From Moraxellaceae bacterium (GTDB lineage Bacteria; Pseudomonadota; Gammaproteobacteria; Pseudomonadales; Moraxellaceae): 64,000 bases of DNA. Made by a program: the position numbers and the translations under genes. The DNA lies in contig JACKNZ010000016.1 in NCBI GenBank assembly GCA_024234595.1, positions 37,560-101,559 on the forward strand, written 5' to 3'. The notes under the pieces were generated by a model, which was not told the DNA's origin, ran no database searches, and was given only the letters and a program-made list of their open reading frames with translations. Position 1 is the stretch's first letter. Each line of letters starts with the position of its first letter. Below are positions 26,253-34,324 of the stretch, in pieces.

Positions 26253-26308
26253 GAGTGTTCTCCGTTGTTGATGATGGCAAAATCATTATCGGCTAGCTTG
26301 TGTGTTAA

Positions 26309-26352
26309 AGAGTAAATCGATTTTTGCAAAAGAGTAGAGTTCGTAAGCTTAT
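26309..26352 (-). promoter_or_regulatory. Promoter of second cas2 with variant palindrome
   Basis: GTAAGCTTAT (26343-26352) is followed after 28 bp on the minus strand by TACTCT (26309-26314), 57 bp before the cas2 ATG. The palindrome is the weakest match in the set but has the same spacing. Confidence 0.45.
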
Positions 26353-26356
26353 GATG

Positions 26357-26980
26357 TTATTCAAAAATAACCCAGTCTCGCTTAAAGCTAACGTCCATTG
26401 CAAATGGTGCCGCAGGAGATTCCATCATGGTTAAATACGCCCATAAAAATGTTCTAATAAACTCGCCTGTAAATTTGACGTATTGCGGATGATAAACGCT
26501 TAGGTCTATTAAAAAACTCACACCATCTTTGTCGATATCAACATCATAGTATTTGCAGTCCGCATAATAACCAGCACCTTCTTTGTTATTAACAATATCC
26601 CATAACATCTCGTGACTTGGTTTAAACGTATCAAAAGCCATTAAAATATTGATGATGCTGTAATTTATTGCGCTAGATTCCTCAAGTGTTAATTCACCTT
26701 CGGACATTACAAAATAACAAACATGATGGTATTTTGGTGCAACAAATGGCTCTATACCAAACTCATAATAAAGCTCGAGCTCTTTTTGCTTACGACGCTC
26801 TTGATTCAGTTTAATAGACTGTTCTAATTCTTCATCAGTCATTGTGCGTTTGCCAAATATTTTGTCTAAAGCAGCTTCTTCTTCCTCATCGCTTAGTTCT
26901 GGTATGTAGTATTTACGCGGAGGTCTTGGCAAAGGTATGTAACGAAAAAAACTGTTATGACTAAATTTAATTTTCATCAT
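26357..26980 (-). CDS. Unknown 207-aa protein in the adaptation module
   Basis: Not recognised. The N-terminal ~75 residues are charged (SDEEEEAALDKIFGKRTMTDEELEQSIKLN) and probably helical. Residues ~85-207 alternate strands and helices (YHHVCYFVMSEGELTLEESSAINYSIINILMAF... DKDGVSFLIDLSVYHPQYVKF). No metal-binding or nuclease motif, signal peptide or TM segment is visible. It sits 14 bp after the Cas1-like gene and before the second cas2, with GGAG before its ATG, so it is probably cotranscribed with the adaptation genes. Confidence 0.6.
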   Translation of the reverse strand: MMKIKFSHNSFFRYIPLPRPPRKYYIPELSDEEEEAALDKIFGKRTMTDEELEQSIKLNQERRKQKELELYYEFGIEPFVAPKYHHVCYFVMSEGELTLEESSAINYSIINILMAFDTFKPSHEMLWDIVNNKEGAGYYADCKYYDVDIDKDGVSFLIDLSVYHPQYVKFTGEFIRTFLWAYLTMMESPAAPFAMDVSFKRDWVIFE

Positions 26981-26994
26981 AATTTCTCCAAAAG

Positions 26995-27771
26995 TTAAGC
27001 GTGTAATTGCTCTAAGGCATATTGCTCTAGCATTTCTTGTAATTGACTCAGTACCAAACAGAGTTTGTCGCTAATGGCTTGATGTTGATGGCTATAAAAA
27101 TCGCGTTTAAGGGCATCATTTATGTTGGCAAAGCGTTGCAACCATTGCAAAATATCGCCCTGAATCCAGTACAACATTAAATCCTCTAAATCGGCAAATA
27201 GGCGATTTCGCAAGCTTGTACCTGCTGCCAAACCATGCGCCATTAACTGCTCGCCCAAAACAAGTATCAAAATGCCTTTGCCTTGTTGATAGAGTTGAGT
27301 AAAGGTGTGGTCTAGCTGATGATGTTTAAGGTACAGCTCTAAATGCTGTTGCAAGCGTTGTTGTCGTGTTTGTAAGCTACCATGACGTATGTTTAATTGT
27401 GCTAACAACGCGTAATGCTGATTGTTTAGCCAGTTGCTATATTCCTCGTGGCAGGCTTGCTCACAAAAGCAATGTTCTATCCATAAAGCTAAAGGTTTGG
27501 TTTGAGGGCAGGGGTGATACATTTGGGCGCGTACATGTTTGCCGCTTTCATCCAAAAAAGTCACAGGAATATGCTGCTCGGCTAATTTAAGCAAGGTACA
27601 AAACCCGTCTTTAACGCTGCCAATATCGCCAAAACACTCTACCCGTAATAAGCGGCACAATGGCACACGGCGTTCGCTACTAAATTTGGGAATAATGCGT
27701 AAGCCGTTATCTTGTAACCATAAACGATGTAAGGCGTTGGCTTGCAAAACTAAACTTTGATAGTCATTCAT
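26995..27771 (-). CDS. Cas1-like protein lacking the catalytic residues
   Basis: A 258-aa protein whose ATG overlaps the cas1 stop by 8 bp. Residues ~18-90 follow the Cas1 N-terminal beta-domain pattern (LQDNGLRIIPKFSSERRVPLCRLLRVECFGDIGSVKDG... QHIPVTFLDESGKH). The helical C-terminal part (LAAGTSLRNRLFADLEDLMLYWIQGDILQWL) is short and has no equivalent of the E/H/E metal site of the neighbouring Cas1. It is probably an inactive structural partner in the integration complex. The assignment to Cas1 rests on pattern only. Confidence 0.6.
   Translation of the reverse strand: MNDYQSLVLQANALHRLWLQDNGLRIIPKFSSERRVPLCRLLRVECFGDIGSVKDGFCTLLKLAEQHIPVTFLDESGKHVRAQMYHPCPQTKPLALWIEHCFCEQACHEEYSNWLNNQHYALLAQLNIRHGSLQTRQQRLQQHLELYLKHHQLDHTFTQLYQQGKGILILVLGEQLMAHGLAAGTSLRNRLFADLEDLMLYWIQGDILQWLQRFANINDALKRDFYSHQHQAISDKLCLVLSQLQEMLEQYALEQLHA
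27176..27219 (-). promoter_or_regulatory. Possible internal promoter in the Cas1-like gene
   Basis: GCAAGCTTGT (27210-27219) lies 28 bp upstream of TTTAAT (27176-27181) on the minus strand, the same layout as the regulon promoters. It could drive the 207-aa gene about 190 bp on. It is inside coding sequence, so coincidence is quite possible. Confidence 0.3.
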
Positions 27772-28750
27772 CGTCGTTCTCCGCGTTATCAATAGCGACA
27801 AAATAAGGTTTGAGTTGCTTAAGCCATAAACGAGCAATTTGCCGTAACACTTTGCGCCAGTGTTTGGCTTGATATTCGTAAGCAGCATAAAAACAAGCAC
27901 GTCCTGTTTTGCCGAGTGTGCAGCCTCCATTAACACTCTCATCCATACTAAAATGGTCAACTCTTAATACCTGTTGGTTAAACTGCTTAATAACCCAATA
28001 ATCAATTTTGGGGCGTAATAGCTCTACCATGTCGCAGGCTAACGATTCGCGCTTGTAACTTAGGTCATGATAAAAGCCAATCATGGGGTCTAAACCAACC
28101 GCGGTTAAACAACGAATGCACTCGTAATGAATAAGAGTATAAGTTAGCGATAAAATGGCATTAACGGGGTCTTTAGGTGGACGGCGATTTCGACCCGTAA
28201 AGTACAAACTAGCAGCTACACAGTAGCTAAGTCCTGTAAAGTAGTTGCTGGCGGCAGCACCTTCAAAACCGCGTAAACTTTCAATACTATGGCTTTGTGC
28301 TTTCAGGCTTTGTCTAATGCCATCTAGACTTTGGATACTTTTGCTTAAGCCGCGTTTGTGTTGCGGATGATTAAGCAATAAGCGTTGCAGGTTTTTTTGT
28401 TGGGCAGTGATTTTATACAATACTAAATTTTGGGCAGCTTGCTGACGTAATTCTGGACGTTGATAGAGGGCATATTGTGCTAAACGGCGTTCGGCATGAC
28501 CATGTCTAAATGGCAAGGTAAAGGTGATGTCGTCAGTTTTGCGAGGGTTAATGACAATGCAAGCAATGTCGGCTTTGCTAAAGGCTTGCAATACATTCGT
28601 GGTTAATGAAACATTAGCCGAAATAACCACAAAGCGTAAATGTGCCAAAGGAATAGACTGGGCTTTGACCATATCGGGATGATGTACTAATAGGCGCGAG
28701 CCTTCGACAAATAGTGTGGTGTCACGACGGTCGATATATACACTTTCCAT
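27764..28750 (-). CDS. cas1: Cas1 integrase
   Basis: A 328-aa Cas1 with an intact metal site: Glu163 (GFEGAAASNYF), His228 (GLDPMIGFYHDL) and Glu243 (DMVELLRPKID). The N-terminal beta-domain begins ESVYIDRRDTTLFVEGSRLLV. It inserts protospacers at the leader end of arrays with Cas2. No reverse transcriptase or Cas6 fusion is present. It is preceded by cas2 (8 bp) and overlaps the Cas1-like gene. Confidence 0.96.
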   Translation of the reverse strand: MESVYIDRRDTTLFVEGSRLLVHHPDMVKAQSIPLAHLRFVVISANVSLTTNVLQAFSKADIACIVINPRKTDDITFTLPFRHGHAERRLAQYALYQRPELRQQAAQNLVLYKITAQQKNLQRLLLNHPQHKRGLSKSIQSLDGIRQSLKAQSHSIESLRGFEGAAASNYFTGLSYCVAASLYFTGRNRRPPKDPVNAILSLTYTLIHYECIRCLTAVGLDPMIGFYHDLSYKRESLACDMVELLRPKIDYWVIKQFNQQVLRVDHFSMDESVNGGCTLGKTGRACFYAAYEYQAKHWRKVLRQIARLWLKQLKPYFVAIDNAENDDE

Positions 28751-28758
28751 AAATACCT

Positions 28759-29043
28759 CTAGCCAATATATAAAAAGTTATCGTCAGCAGGGGGAGTGGC
28801 AGTGCCAATGGTTTTAACAGGTGCGCTTTGACGTAAAGGCACAATCAAAAAAAAGTCCTCGCTTTCGTCTATCACGCCCAAAACCCGACTAATGAGCCGT
28901 TTGCGTTCGTTAACGGTTAAATAACATTCAAACACCGATTTTTGACCGCCACAGGTATAATCACGTAATACATGCAAGGCGCGTCTTAGGCGACTGTCAT
29001 CACGAACATCATAAGCCGCTAAAAATAATTGGCGTTGAGGCAT
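28759..29043 (-). CDS. cas2: Cas2 (first copy, upstream of cas1)
   Basis: A 94-aa Cas2: RQLFLAAYDVRDDSRLRRALHVLRDY with the conserved Asp on strand 1, then GGQKSVFECYLTVNERKRLISRVLGVIDESEDFF. The ATG at 29043 with GGAG upstream is preferred over a TTG at 29058. It has a ~20-residue C-terminal tail (TIGTATPPADDNFLYIG). It heads the adaptation operon and is divergent from csx16. Confidence 0.93.
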   Translation of the reverse strand: MPQRQLFLAAYDVRDDSRLRRALHVLRDYTCGGQKSVFECYLTVNERKRLISRVLGVIDESEDFFLIVPLRQSAPVKTIGTATPPADDNFLYIG

Positions 29044-29093
29044 GACGGCATACTCCAATTAGCATGAATAAACTTTTTGGCTGGTATGCACTG

Positions 29094-29171
29094 AGTGTAG
29101 GGCTTTTTTTGAGCAATGAAGGCGTTTGCAAGCTTGTAAAACACATAGAATTGCTAGCATGTTGCTATGAT
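29094..29171. promoter_or_regulatory. Bidirectional cas2/csx16 promoter sharing one palindrome
   Basis: One palindrome, GCAAGCTTGT (29128-29137), serves both directions. On the minus strand TACACT (29094-29099) follows after 28 bp, before cas2. On the plus strand TATGAT (29166-29171) follows after 28 bp, before csx16. Having two correctly spaced -10 elements around a single symmetric site is strong internal support for a real operator. Confidence 0.65.
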
Positions 29172-29206
29172 GCAGCCATTAAGTTAAAGACGATAGGAAG
29201 ACAACA

Positions 29207-29497
29207 ATGACCGTGTATTTGGTAACTCGCCACGCAGGGGCAAAACAATGGGCAGCATTGCAGGGGCTGGTGTGTGATGTGTGTGTGCCACACCTTGACC
29301 CTGTGTTAGTAAAGGCAGGCGATGTGGTGATGGGAACGTTGCCCATTAACTTGGCAGCGATTGTGTGTGAGCAAGGCGGACGCTATTTGCATTTGAGTTT
29401 GGAGTTGCCGTTGGCGGCACGCGGCAAAGAGCTTAGCCCACAAGACTTGGAGAGGTATGGGGCTAAGTTGGAAGAGTTTGTGGTGGGTAGGGGTTAA
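29207..29497 (+). CDS. csx16: Csx16 (VVA1548 family), second copy, probable ring nuclease
   Basis: A 96-aa Csx16: TVYLVTRHAGAKQWAALQG at the N-terminus, GDVVMGTLPINLAAIVC at 41-57 and LHLSLELPLAARGKEL after it. It keeps the same core as the copy at 6560 but is clearly diverged elsewhere, so it is an independent acquisition or old duplicate. It converges on the Card1-like gene, overlapping its 3' end by 4 bp. It is expected to lower cyclic oligoadenylate and so limit the CARF effectors. Confidence 0.9.
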   Translation: MTVYLVTRHAGAKQWAALQGLVCDVCVPHLDPVLVKAGDVVMGTLPINLAAIVCEQGGRYLHLSLELPLAARGKELSPQDLERYGAKLEEFVVGRG

Positions 29498-30621
29498 ATA
29501 GATTTTCCCCAGTTTAATAATTGTGTATCTAACGATATAATGCCCTTTCCACAAATAATATGAATATTATGCTCAGCTGCTCGGGTTTTTGTTGCATCTG
29601 ATAAATTGTAAAGAGAAATAAAAGTAGCCTTTGTGTTTAACCCTCCAATATCACTCAACGCACTTAATTTATAAATAGCCTGTGAAGAGTCGTCAGTGTT
29701 TTTCCAGTTGACAGTTTTGCATTCGGCAATCAGCAGTTTTTGTTTTAGCATGGCCATTACATCAAGTTCTTGATTAGTGCTTGCTTTTGCTCTCTGAGTG
29801 CTTTTATAGATTTCTACACTCACACTAATATCACGAACGCTTTCCATTACACGCATTAGGTCGGCGCATAATACTTCTAACCAGCCTCCATTAACCAACT
29901 GACGGTCATTTTCGCTATCAGTAGTTATGGCTTTACCTTTGAGCTTAAAAATATCTGTTTCATGGCTTAGATGTTGTAAAAAAAGCTCCTCTTCTGGCAA
30001 AAAAGAAAACCTTTTTAATTCCTCTTGTGGAAGTGGTTTTTTTGCAGTATGTGCATTAAGTTTTGAAATAATTTTACAAGTAGAGTCATAGTTCTTTTTT
30101 AACTCTTTAAAAATAATATGAGCATATTGTTTATGTGTTTGCGGTACTTCGGCAAGCTCAATTTTTGTTTTTACTTTAAATTGATATTGTGCCAAATAAC
30201 GGTCAAGTTTAATTTTTTCGCCAATATTAGAAATAACCGATTCATCATCGAGCCATACCAGTTGATTGGGTTGCAGTGTTTGGTAAAAACATCTAAAGCC
30301 AAAACCACTAAAGACTTGATATGCAGCTAAGCTCATAATTTTGTTGCCACCCGTGATGTTGACAATAATATTGTCGGTATCGTGGGTTAGTAACCAGTTT
30401 TCAAACAGCATGTTCATATCATGTAGGCTATTTTCATTTGGTACATCTAAACATTCTGTTTTTATGCCCATTGCTTTAATTTGTTCAATAAGTTCTAACC
30501 CCCTTTCTTTTTTGCCTTTAGTTACAGCAACATAAACGACATCAGGCCGAATATTTGGTGATTCTAAAGGTAGGGTATTGGCAGGTAGGTGTTCGCCAGC
30601 AAGACATAGCAAAATTTTCAT
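29494..30621 (-). CDS. Card1/Can2-like CARF nuclease (first copy)
   Basis: A 375-aa CARF nuclease of the DUF1887 type. The N-terminal CARF domain has NITGGNKIMSLAAY (88-101). The C-terminal PD-(D/E)xK nuclease shows Glu249 (GGWLEVLCADLM), Asp287 (QELDVMAM) and Glu300-x-Lys302 (LLIAECKT), a complete active site. Characterised relatives are activated by cyclic tetra-adenylate and nick or degrade nucleic acids. It follows rmuC by 41 bp on the same strand and probably shares its palindrome promoter. Confidence 0.9.
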   Translation of the reverse strand: MKILLCLAGEHLPANTLPLESPNIRPDVVYVAVTKGKKERGLELIEQIKAMGIKTECLDVPNENSLHDMNMLFENWLLTHDTDNIIVNITGGNKIMSLAAYQVFSGFGFRCFYQTLQPNQLVWLDDESVISNIGEKIKLDRYLAQYQFKVKTKIELAEVPQTHKQYAHIIFKELKKNYDSTCKIISKLNAHTAKKPLPQEELKRFSFLPEEELFLQHLSHETDIFKLKGKAITTDSENDRQLVNGGWLEVLCADLMRVMESVRDISVSVEIYKSTQRAKASTNQELDVMAMLKQKLLIAECKTVNWKNTDDSSQAIYKLSALSDIGGLNTKATFISLYNLSDATKTRAAEHNIHIICGKGIISLDTQLLNWGKSI

Positions 30622-30662
30622 AATTTGATTCCGTTAGTACTTAAATTAAAAATTGGCTCATG

Positions 30663-32582
30663 CTAAGGTAAATCCTCTAGCAACACACTCGCTGGTAATT
30701 GTTTACTAACTTTAACGCCCAAATCAACAAAGTTGCTAACAATTTTTGTGAGGCTACCTTTACCATCTTTTAAAGTGTTGAATGAATCATGGTAGCTTTC
30801 TTGGGCTTTGTTAATATGTTTGCCAATGTCTTCCATCTTGTGAATAAAAACACACAACTTATCATACACACGGCCTGCTTGGTCGGCTAACTCTTTAGTG
30901 GTCTGATTTTGACGTTGAATACTCCACAAGTTAGCAACCACACGTAACACAGGCAATAAGTTAGCGGCTGTCACAATAGCAATATTTTTCTCATATGCCT
31001 TTTCAAAAATGGCTGGCGCATGTTCGGAAAGCAAAATATAGGCCGATTCAATAGGCATAAACAAAAACACAAAATCGGGGGTATTGAGTCCTTGCAAGGT
31101 ATGGTACTTACGCGCACTTAAAGCAGTAATATGTTGTTCAATGGCTTTAATATGACGATTGAGTGCTTCTTGACGTGCTTCATCATTATCTGCAGCCACA
31201 TAATCCATATAAGCGACTAAAGACATTTTGCTGTCAATAATAATATGTTTTCCTTCGGGAAGTTTTACCACAAAGTCTGGTCGTTGATTGTTGCCTTCGT
31301 CATTTTTAAAGTTTTCTTCTTTGCTGTATTCAATATCTTTACGCAAACCAGAACGTTGCAATAATAAATCTACTTTTTGTTCGCCCCAAGAGCCTTGTAG
31401 CTTTTTATCTGTTTTTAAGGCTTTAGTCAAATTGGCCGCTTCATCGTTAATGCGTCCATTTAATTCGCGTAGTTTTTCTAACTCAGTTTTAATAGTGGCT
31501 TGGCCTGCAACATTGTTAGTATGTACTTCCTCAACACGTTTACGAAAATCTGCTAATTCTTTTTGAAATGGATTAAGCAAACCATTTAAGCTATCTGTGC
31601 TTGCTGTCTTAAACTGTTGTTGTTTGTTTTCAAAAATTTTATGAGCAAGGTTTTCAAACTCTTCCTTAAGTTGAGCTTTATTACTTTCTAATAAAGCAAG
31701 TTTCTCTTCCATGTTTCTGGCATCGCTTTCAGCAGCTGTTTTTAACTGTTCAATGGTGCTAATGTAAGCTGTGGCTTCGGTTTGTAAACCTTTAATAGAT
31801 TCATCTTTACGTTTTAGTTGCTCCTGTAATTGGGCAAGTTGTTCTTTTTCGGCTTTTGCTTGGCCGAGTAACTCTTTTTGTTGTTTAATGGTTTGATTGT
31901 GTTGCTCGTGTTGCACTAATAACGCGTCATAATCTACTTGCATTTGATGAATGGTTTGGTTGCGTTCGGCAATCAGTTGTTCATCTTTATGATTGGCCAT
32001 TTTTAATTCGGCAATATGAGCATGGGCTTTAGTTAATTCGTCTATTGCGGTTTGTAGATGTTGCTCTTTGCGCTGTTGTTCATTACGCAACAACTCTAAT
32101 TGTTGTTGCTGTTCTTGAGCTTGGCCAAGTAACACTTTTTGTTGTTCAATGAGCTCTTGTTGGGATGTTTTTTCTGCGCTTAAATGACTTATAGTTTGAT
32201 TAAGGTGAGCAATACTGTTGTCGCGTTCTTGCAAGCGAACCGTTAAGCCTTGCTCGGTTGAGATGCTAGCACTGAGTTTGGAGCTTAATTGGGTATTATC
32301 GTTTTTGATATTTTCTAAAAAAACACGATGCTGTTGTAATTCTTCTTTAATAAGACTACTGGATTGGTCGAGTTGTTTGTATTCTTGTCTTGATAAAGCT
32401 AACTCTTGATTAAGTGACTGTATTGTGCTTTGTTGTTGTTGCTTTTCGGCATCAAATTGGGATTTTAATTCTTTTTCTAAGCTCAATAGCATCCACTTGG
32501 ATAGGCTACGACCAATCACAATGCCAATAATCAAAAAAATTACACAAGTGACAAAAGTAGAAATCAAAAAAACGGTATTCAT
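30663..32582 (-). CDS. rmuC: RmuC-family DNA recombination protein
   Basis: A 639-aa RmuC. The N-terminal membrane segment is at residues ~5-25 (FLISTFVTCVIFLIIGIVIGR), a very long Gln/Glu-rich coiled coil spans ~35-300, and the restriction-endonuclease-like RmuC domain covers ~385-600. That domain shows LQGSWGEQKVDLLLQRSGL and RPDFVVKLPEGKHIIIDSKMSL, i.e. the D...D-x-K nuclease pattern. RmuC limits DNA inversions at repeats. It is usually chromosomal; here it leads card1 and has a palindrome promoter, suggesting recruitment to defence. Confidence 0.93.
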   Translation of the reverse strand: MNTVFLISTFVTCVIFLIIGIVIGRSLSKWMLLSLEKELKSQFDAEKQQQQSTIQSLNQELALSRQEYKQLDQSSSLIKEELQQHRVFLENIKNDNTQLSSKLSASISTEQGLTVRLQERDNSIAHLNQTISHLSAEKTSQQELIEQQKVLLGQAQEQQQQLELLRNEQQRKEQHLQTAIDELTKAHAHIAELKMANHKDEQLIAERNQTIHQMQVDYDALLVQHEQHNQTIKQQKELLGQAKAEKEQLAQLQEQLKRKDESIKGLQTEATAYISTIEQLKTAAESDARNMEEKLALLESNKAQLKEEFENLAHKIFENKQQQFKTASTDSLNGLLNPFQKELADFRKRVEEVHTNNVAGQATIKTELEKLRELNGRINDEAANLTKALKTDKKLQGSWGEQKVDLLLQRSGLRKDIEYSKEENFKNDEGNNQRPDFVVKLPEGKHIIIDSKMSLVAYMDYVAADNDEARQEALNRHIKAIEQHITALSARKYHTLQGLNTPDFVFLFMPIESAYILLSEHAPAIFEKAYEKNIAIVTAANLLPVLRVVANLWSIQRQNQTTKELADQAGRVYDKLCVFIHKMEDIGKHINKAQESYHDSFNTLKDGKGSLTKIVSNFVDLGVKVSKQLPASVLLEDLP

Positions 32583-32617
32583 ATCAGTGACCCTAAAAAT
32601 GAGAATAAATTAAAAAA

Positions 32618-32662
32618 ATTATGCCCGATACAAAATAGCAATCATCTAAATCACAAGCTTAC
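32618..32662 (-). promoter_or_regulatory. rmuC-card1 promoter with variant palindrome
   Basis: ACAAGCTTAC (32653-32662) is followed after 29 bp on the minus strand by CATAAT (32618-32623), about 35 bp before the rmuC ATG. It fits the regulon layout with one extra base. Confidence 0.5.
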
Positions 32663-32701
32663 AAGAATATTGCTATAGACTATGTGAATATAAATAGGGG
32701 C

Positions 32702-33022
32702 TTACTCCCCAAACCACTGCTTTAAGTTTGCACTTGTTTTTTGTTTAACTTCTTCTGTAATGTACATCGACACGGTACTCACCGCTCCAATTAACACGCC
32801 CAAATCATCGGTATAGCCCATTGGCAAAAAGTCAGGTATTAAATCGGTCGGTAAAATAAAATAAGCCAAAGCGGTATAAATGGTGGTTTTGGCCGCTAAT
32901 GGCACATTGGGGTCTTGAGCGGCATAAAAAAGCCATAGGGCCTTTTCAATTACTTCTTGACCTGCACTTTTAACGGCTTTTTTAATTTTGTTCCAAAAAG
33001 AGGTTTCGTTGATAGTGTTCAT
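32702..33022 (-). CDS. DUF1232 (YkvA-like) membrane-associated protein
   Basis: A 106-aa protein with the DUF1232 core: VPLAAKTTIYTALAYFILPTDLIPDFLPMGYTDDLGVLIGAV (about residues 38-79), a hydrophobic hairpin containing the diagnostic PTDLIPD. Function of the family is unknown. The second of two adjacent ATGs fits GGAG spacing best. It is a single-gene unit whose promoter has a perfect palindrome, so it belongs to the same candidate regulon as the cas genes. Confidence 0.88.
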   Translation of the reverse strand: MNTINETSFWNKIKKAVKSAGQEVIEKALWLFYAAQDPNVPLAAKTTIYTALAYFILPTDLIPDFLPMGYTDDLGVLIGAVSTVSMYITEEVKQKTSANLKQWFGE

Positions 33023-33053
33023 CATAAAGCTCCGTAGGTAATTAAGTGTGCTT

Positions 33054-33097
33054 AGCATAACTTAGCACCATGACCAAATCTTATCTTGCAAGCTTGC
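33054..33097 (-). promoter_or_regulatory. DUF1232 promoter with perfect palindrome
   Basis: GCAAGCTTGC (33088-33097) is followed after 28 bp on the minus strand by TATGCT (33054-33059), 32 bp before the ATG. Layout is identical to csm, cmr and the methyltransferase operon. Confidence 0.6.
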
Positions 33098-33110
33098 AAA
33101 CACCGAGCCA

Positions 33111-34313
33111 TTAGCTGGCTTTACCAAACAACGGTTTTAAGTCTTCTTTTGTGCCTACAGTAAGTAATTTAACGTTTTTGCCTTTACAACGTAACTCAAA
33201 ACCTAACCATTGTTCATTGCTATATTTTGCTTTTAACATCGGCGACACAATTAACACGTTTTCTACTTTGCCTAGCTGTCCCGATAAAGACGTGAGTTGA
33301 CTTTCCATTTCGCCCAGTGTTTTGAATTGGGGAATGTCGGCTTTTATTTCTATCACATATAGCTTGTTGTTGTATTGCAACAGGGTGTCGCTTTCTTGGC
33401 CTTGTGGGTCGGTGGTATTGCTAAGCTGTACGTTAGTTAAAATGTCTTTAGGGTTAATTTGGTAGTCATGGATTAACCAATGCTCAATCAGTTGTTCGTA
33501 CCAATCACCCGATACCCATTTGCGCCATTTTTGAAACGACTTGTGATTAACCGAGGGCATTGTTAAGACATTATTATCAAGATTGAGTGGTGGATGTTGA
33601 TGAGAATTAACACTATTTAATAAGCAAACAAACTCAGTATTGATAGCTTGTGAGCAGACGATGCTAACAAACTTTGCGGTGCTGTTTTGCTGCCAGCCTT
33701 CTTCTAATAAATCTGTAATTTTTTTCCACTCTGGCGCGTGTTCAAGCCTAGATAAAGCAACTGCTAAACTGTTTGTGTGCTTGCGAATGGGGTTAGGGGT
33801 GTGTGGGCGCACAAAATCCATATATAACAGGGCGTTATCTTTGGGCGAAATAGTCACATTTGCCAAGTCAATGTAGGGCAAAATATCTAAGCCCTGAGCT
33901 GATAAGCAAAAACGCTCTAAGGGTACCTTGTTGCCAAAGGGTTGATAATGAATTTCTTGCCAGCCATAAGCGCGTGTTAGCAAATAAGACAGTTTTTTTG
34001 TGCCTCCCGTCATATTTAGTACACAAGGACGTTTAACGTGTGCATTAAATAGCTCAATTTTTGGAACAAAGACTTGCCTGAGCCAAGCATCGGTTTCTTG
34101 TAAGGTGTTACCTTCAAATGGCACATGAGCTAAGGCTTGCAAAATCTCTATCTGTGCATCAGTGCATTGTGTTTTTAACACATTAAATAAACGCTGAGCC
34201 ACTTGCTGCATTTTATTGCTTGCCACTAACCAAATATGGCGCGGTTTATAGTATAAACACGCGCGTAATTCGGCTAGGTTGTGGTCAGAAACAATCAGTA
34301 CATACAAATCCAT
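33111..34313 (-). CDS. Card1/Can2-like CARF nuclease (second copy)
   Basis: A 400-aa DUF1887-type protein. The CARF domain has LNMTGGTKKLSYLL (99-112); the nuclease domain has Glu273 (GDWYEQLIEHWL), Asp309 (ESDTLLQY) and Glu322-x-Lys324 (YVIEIKAD), so the PD-(D/E)xK site is intact. It is only distantly similar to the copy at 29494 and so may recognise a different ligand or nucleic acid. It follows the 898-aa RNase H-like/TPR gene by 11 bp, implying joint expression. Confidence 0.9.
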   Translation of the reverse strand: MDLYVLIVSDHNLAELRACLYYKPRHIWLVASNKMQQVAQRLFNVLKTQCTDAQIEILQALAHVPFEGNTLQETDAWLRQVFVPKIELFNAHVKRPCVLNMTGGTKKLSYLLTRAYGWQEIHYQPFGNKVPLERFCLSAQGLDILPYIDLANVTISPKDNALLYMDFVRPHTPNPIRKHTNSLAVALSRLEHAPEWKKITDLLEEGWQQNSTAKFVSIVCSQAINTEFVCLLNSVNSHQHPPLNLDNNVLTMPSVNHKSFQKWRKWVSGDWYEQLIEHWLIHDYQINPKDILTNVQLSNTTDPQGQESDTLLQYNNKLYVIEIKADIPQFKTLGEMESQLTSLSGQLGKVENVLIVSPMLKAKYSNEQWLGFELRCKGKNVKLLTVGTKEDLKPLFGKAS

Positions 34314-34324
34314 TTGTGTGTTCC

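Noticed and set aside
27772..27960. Long N-terminal extension of the Cas1-like protein
   Set aside because: It would lie inside cas1 on the same strand; the ATG at 27771 overlapping the cas1 stop is the natural start.
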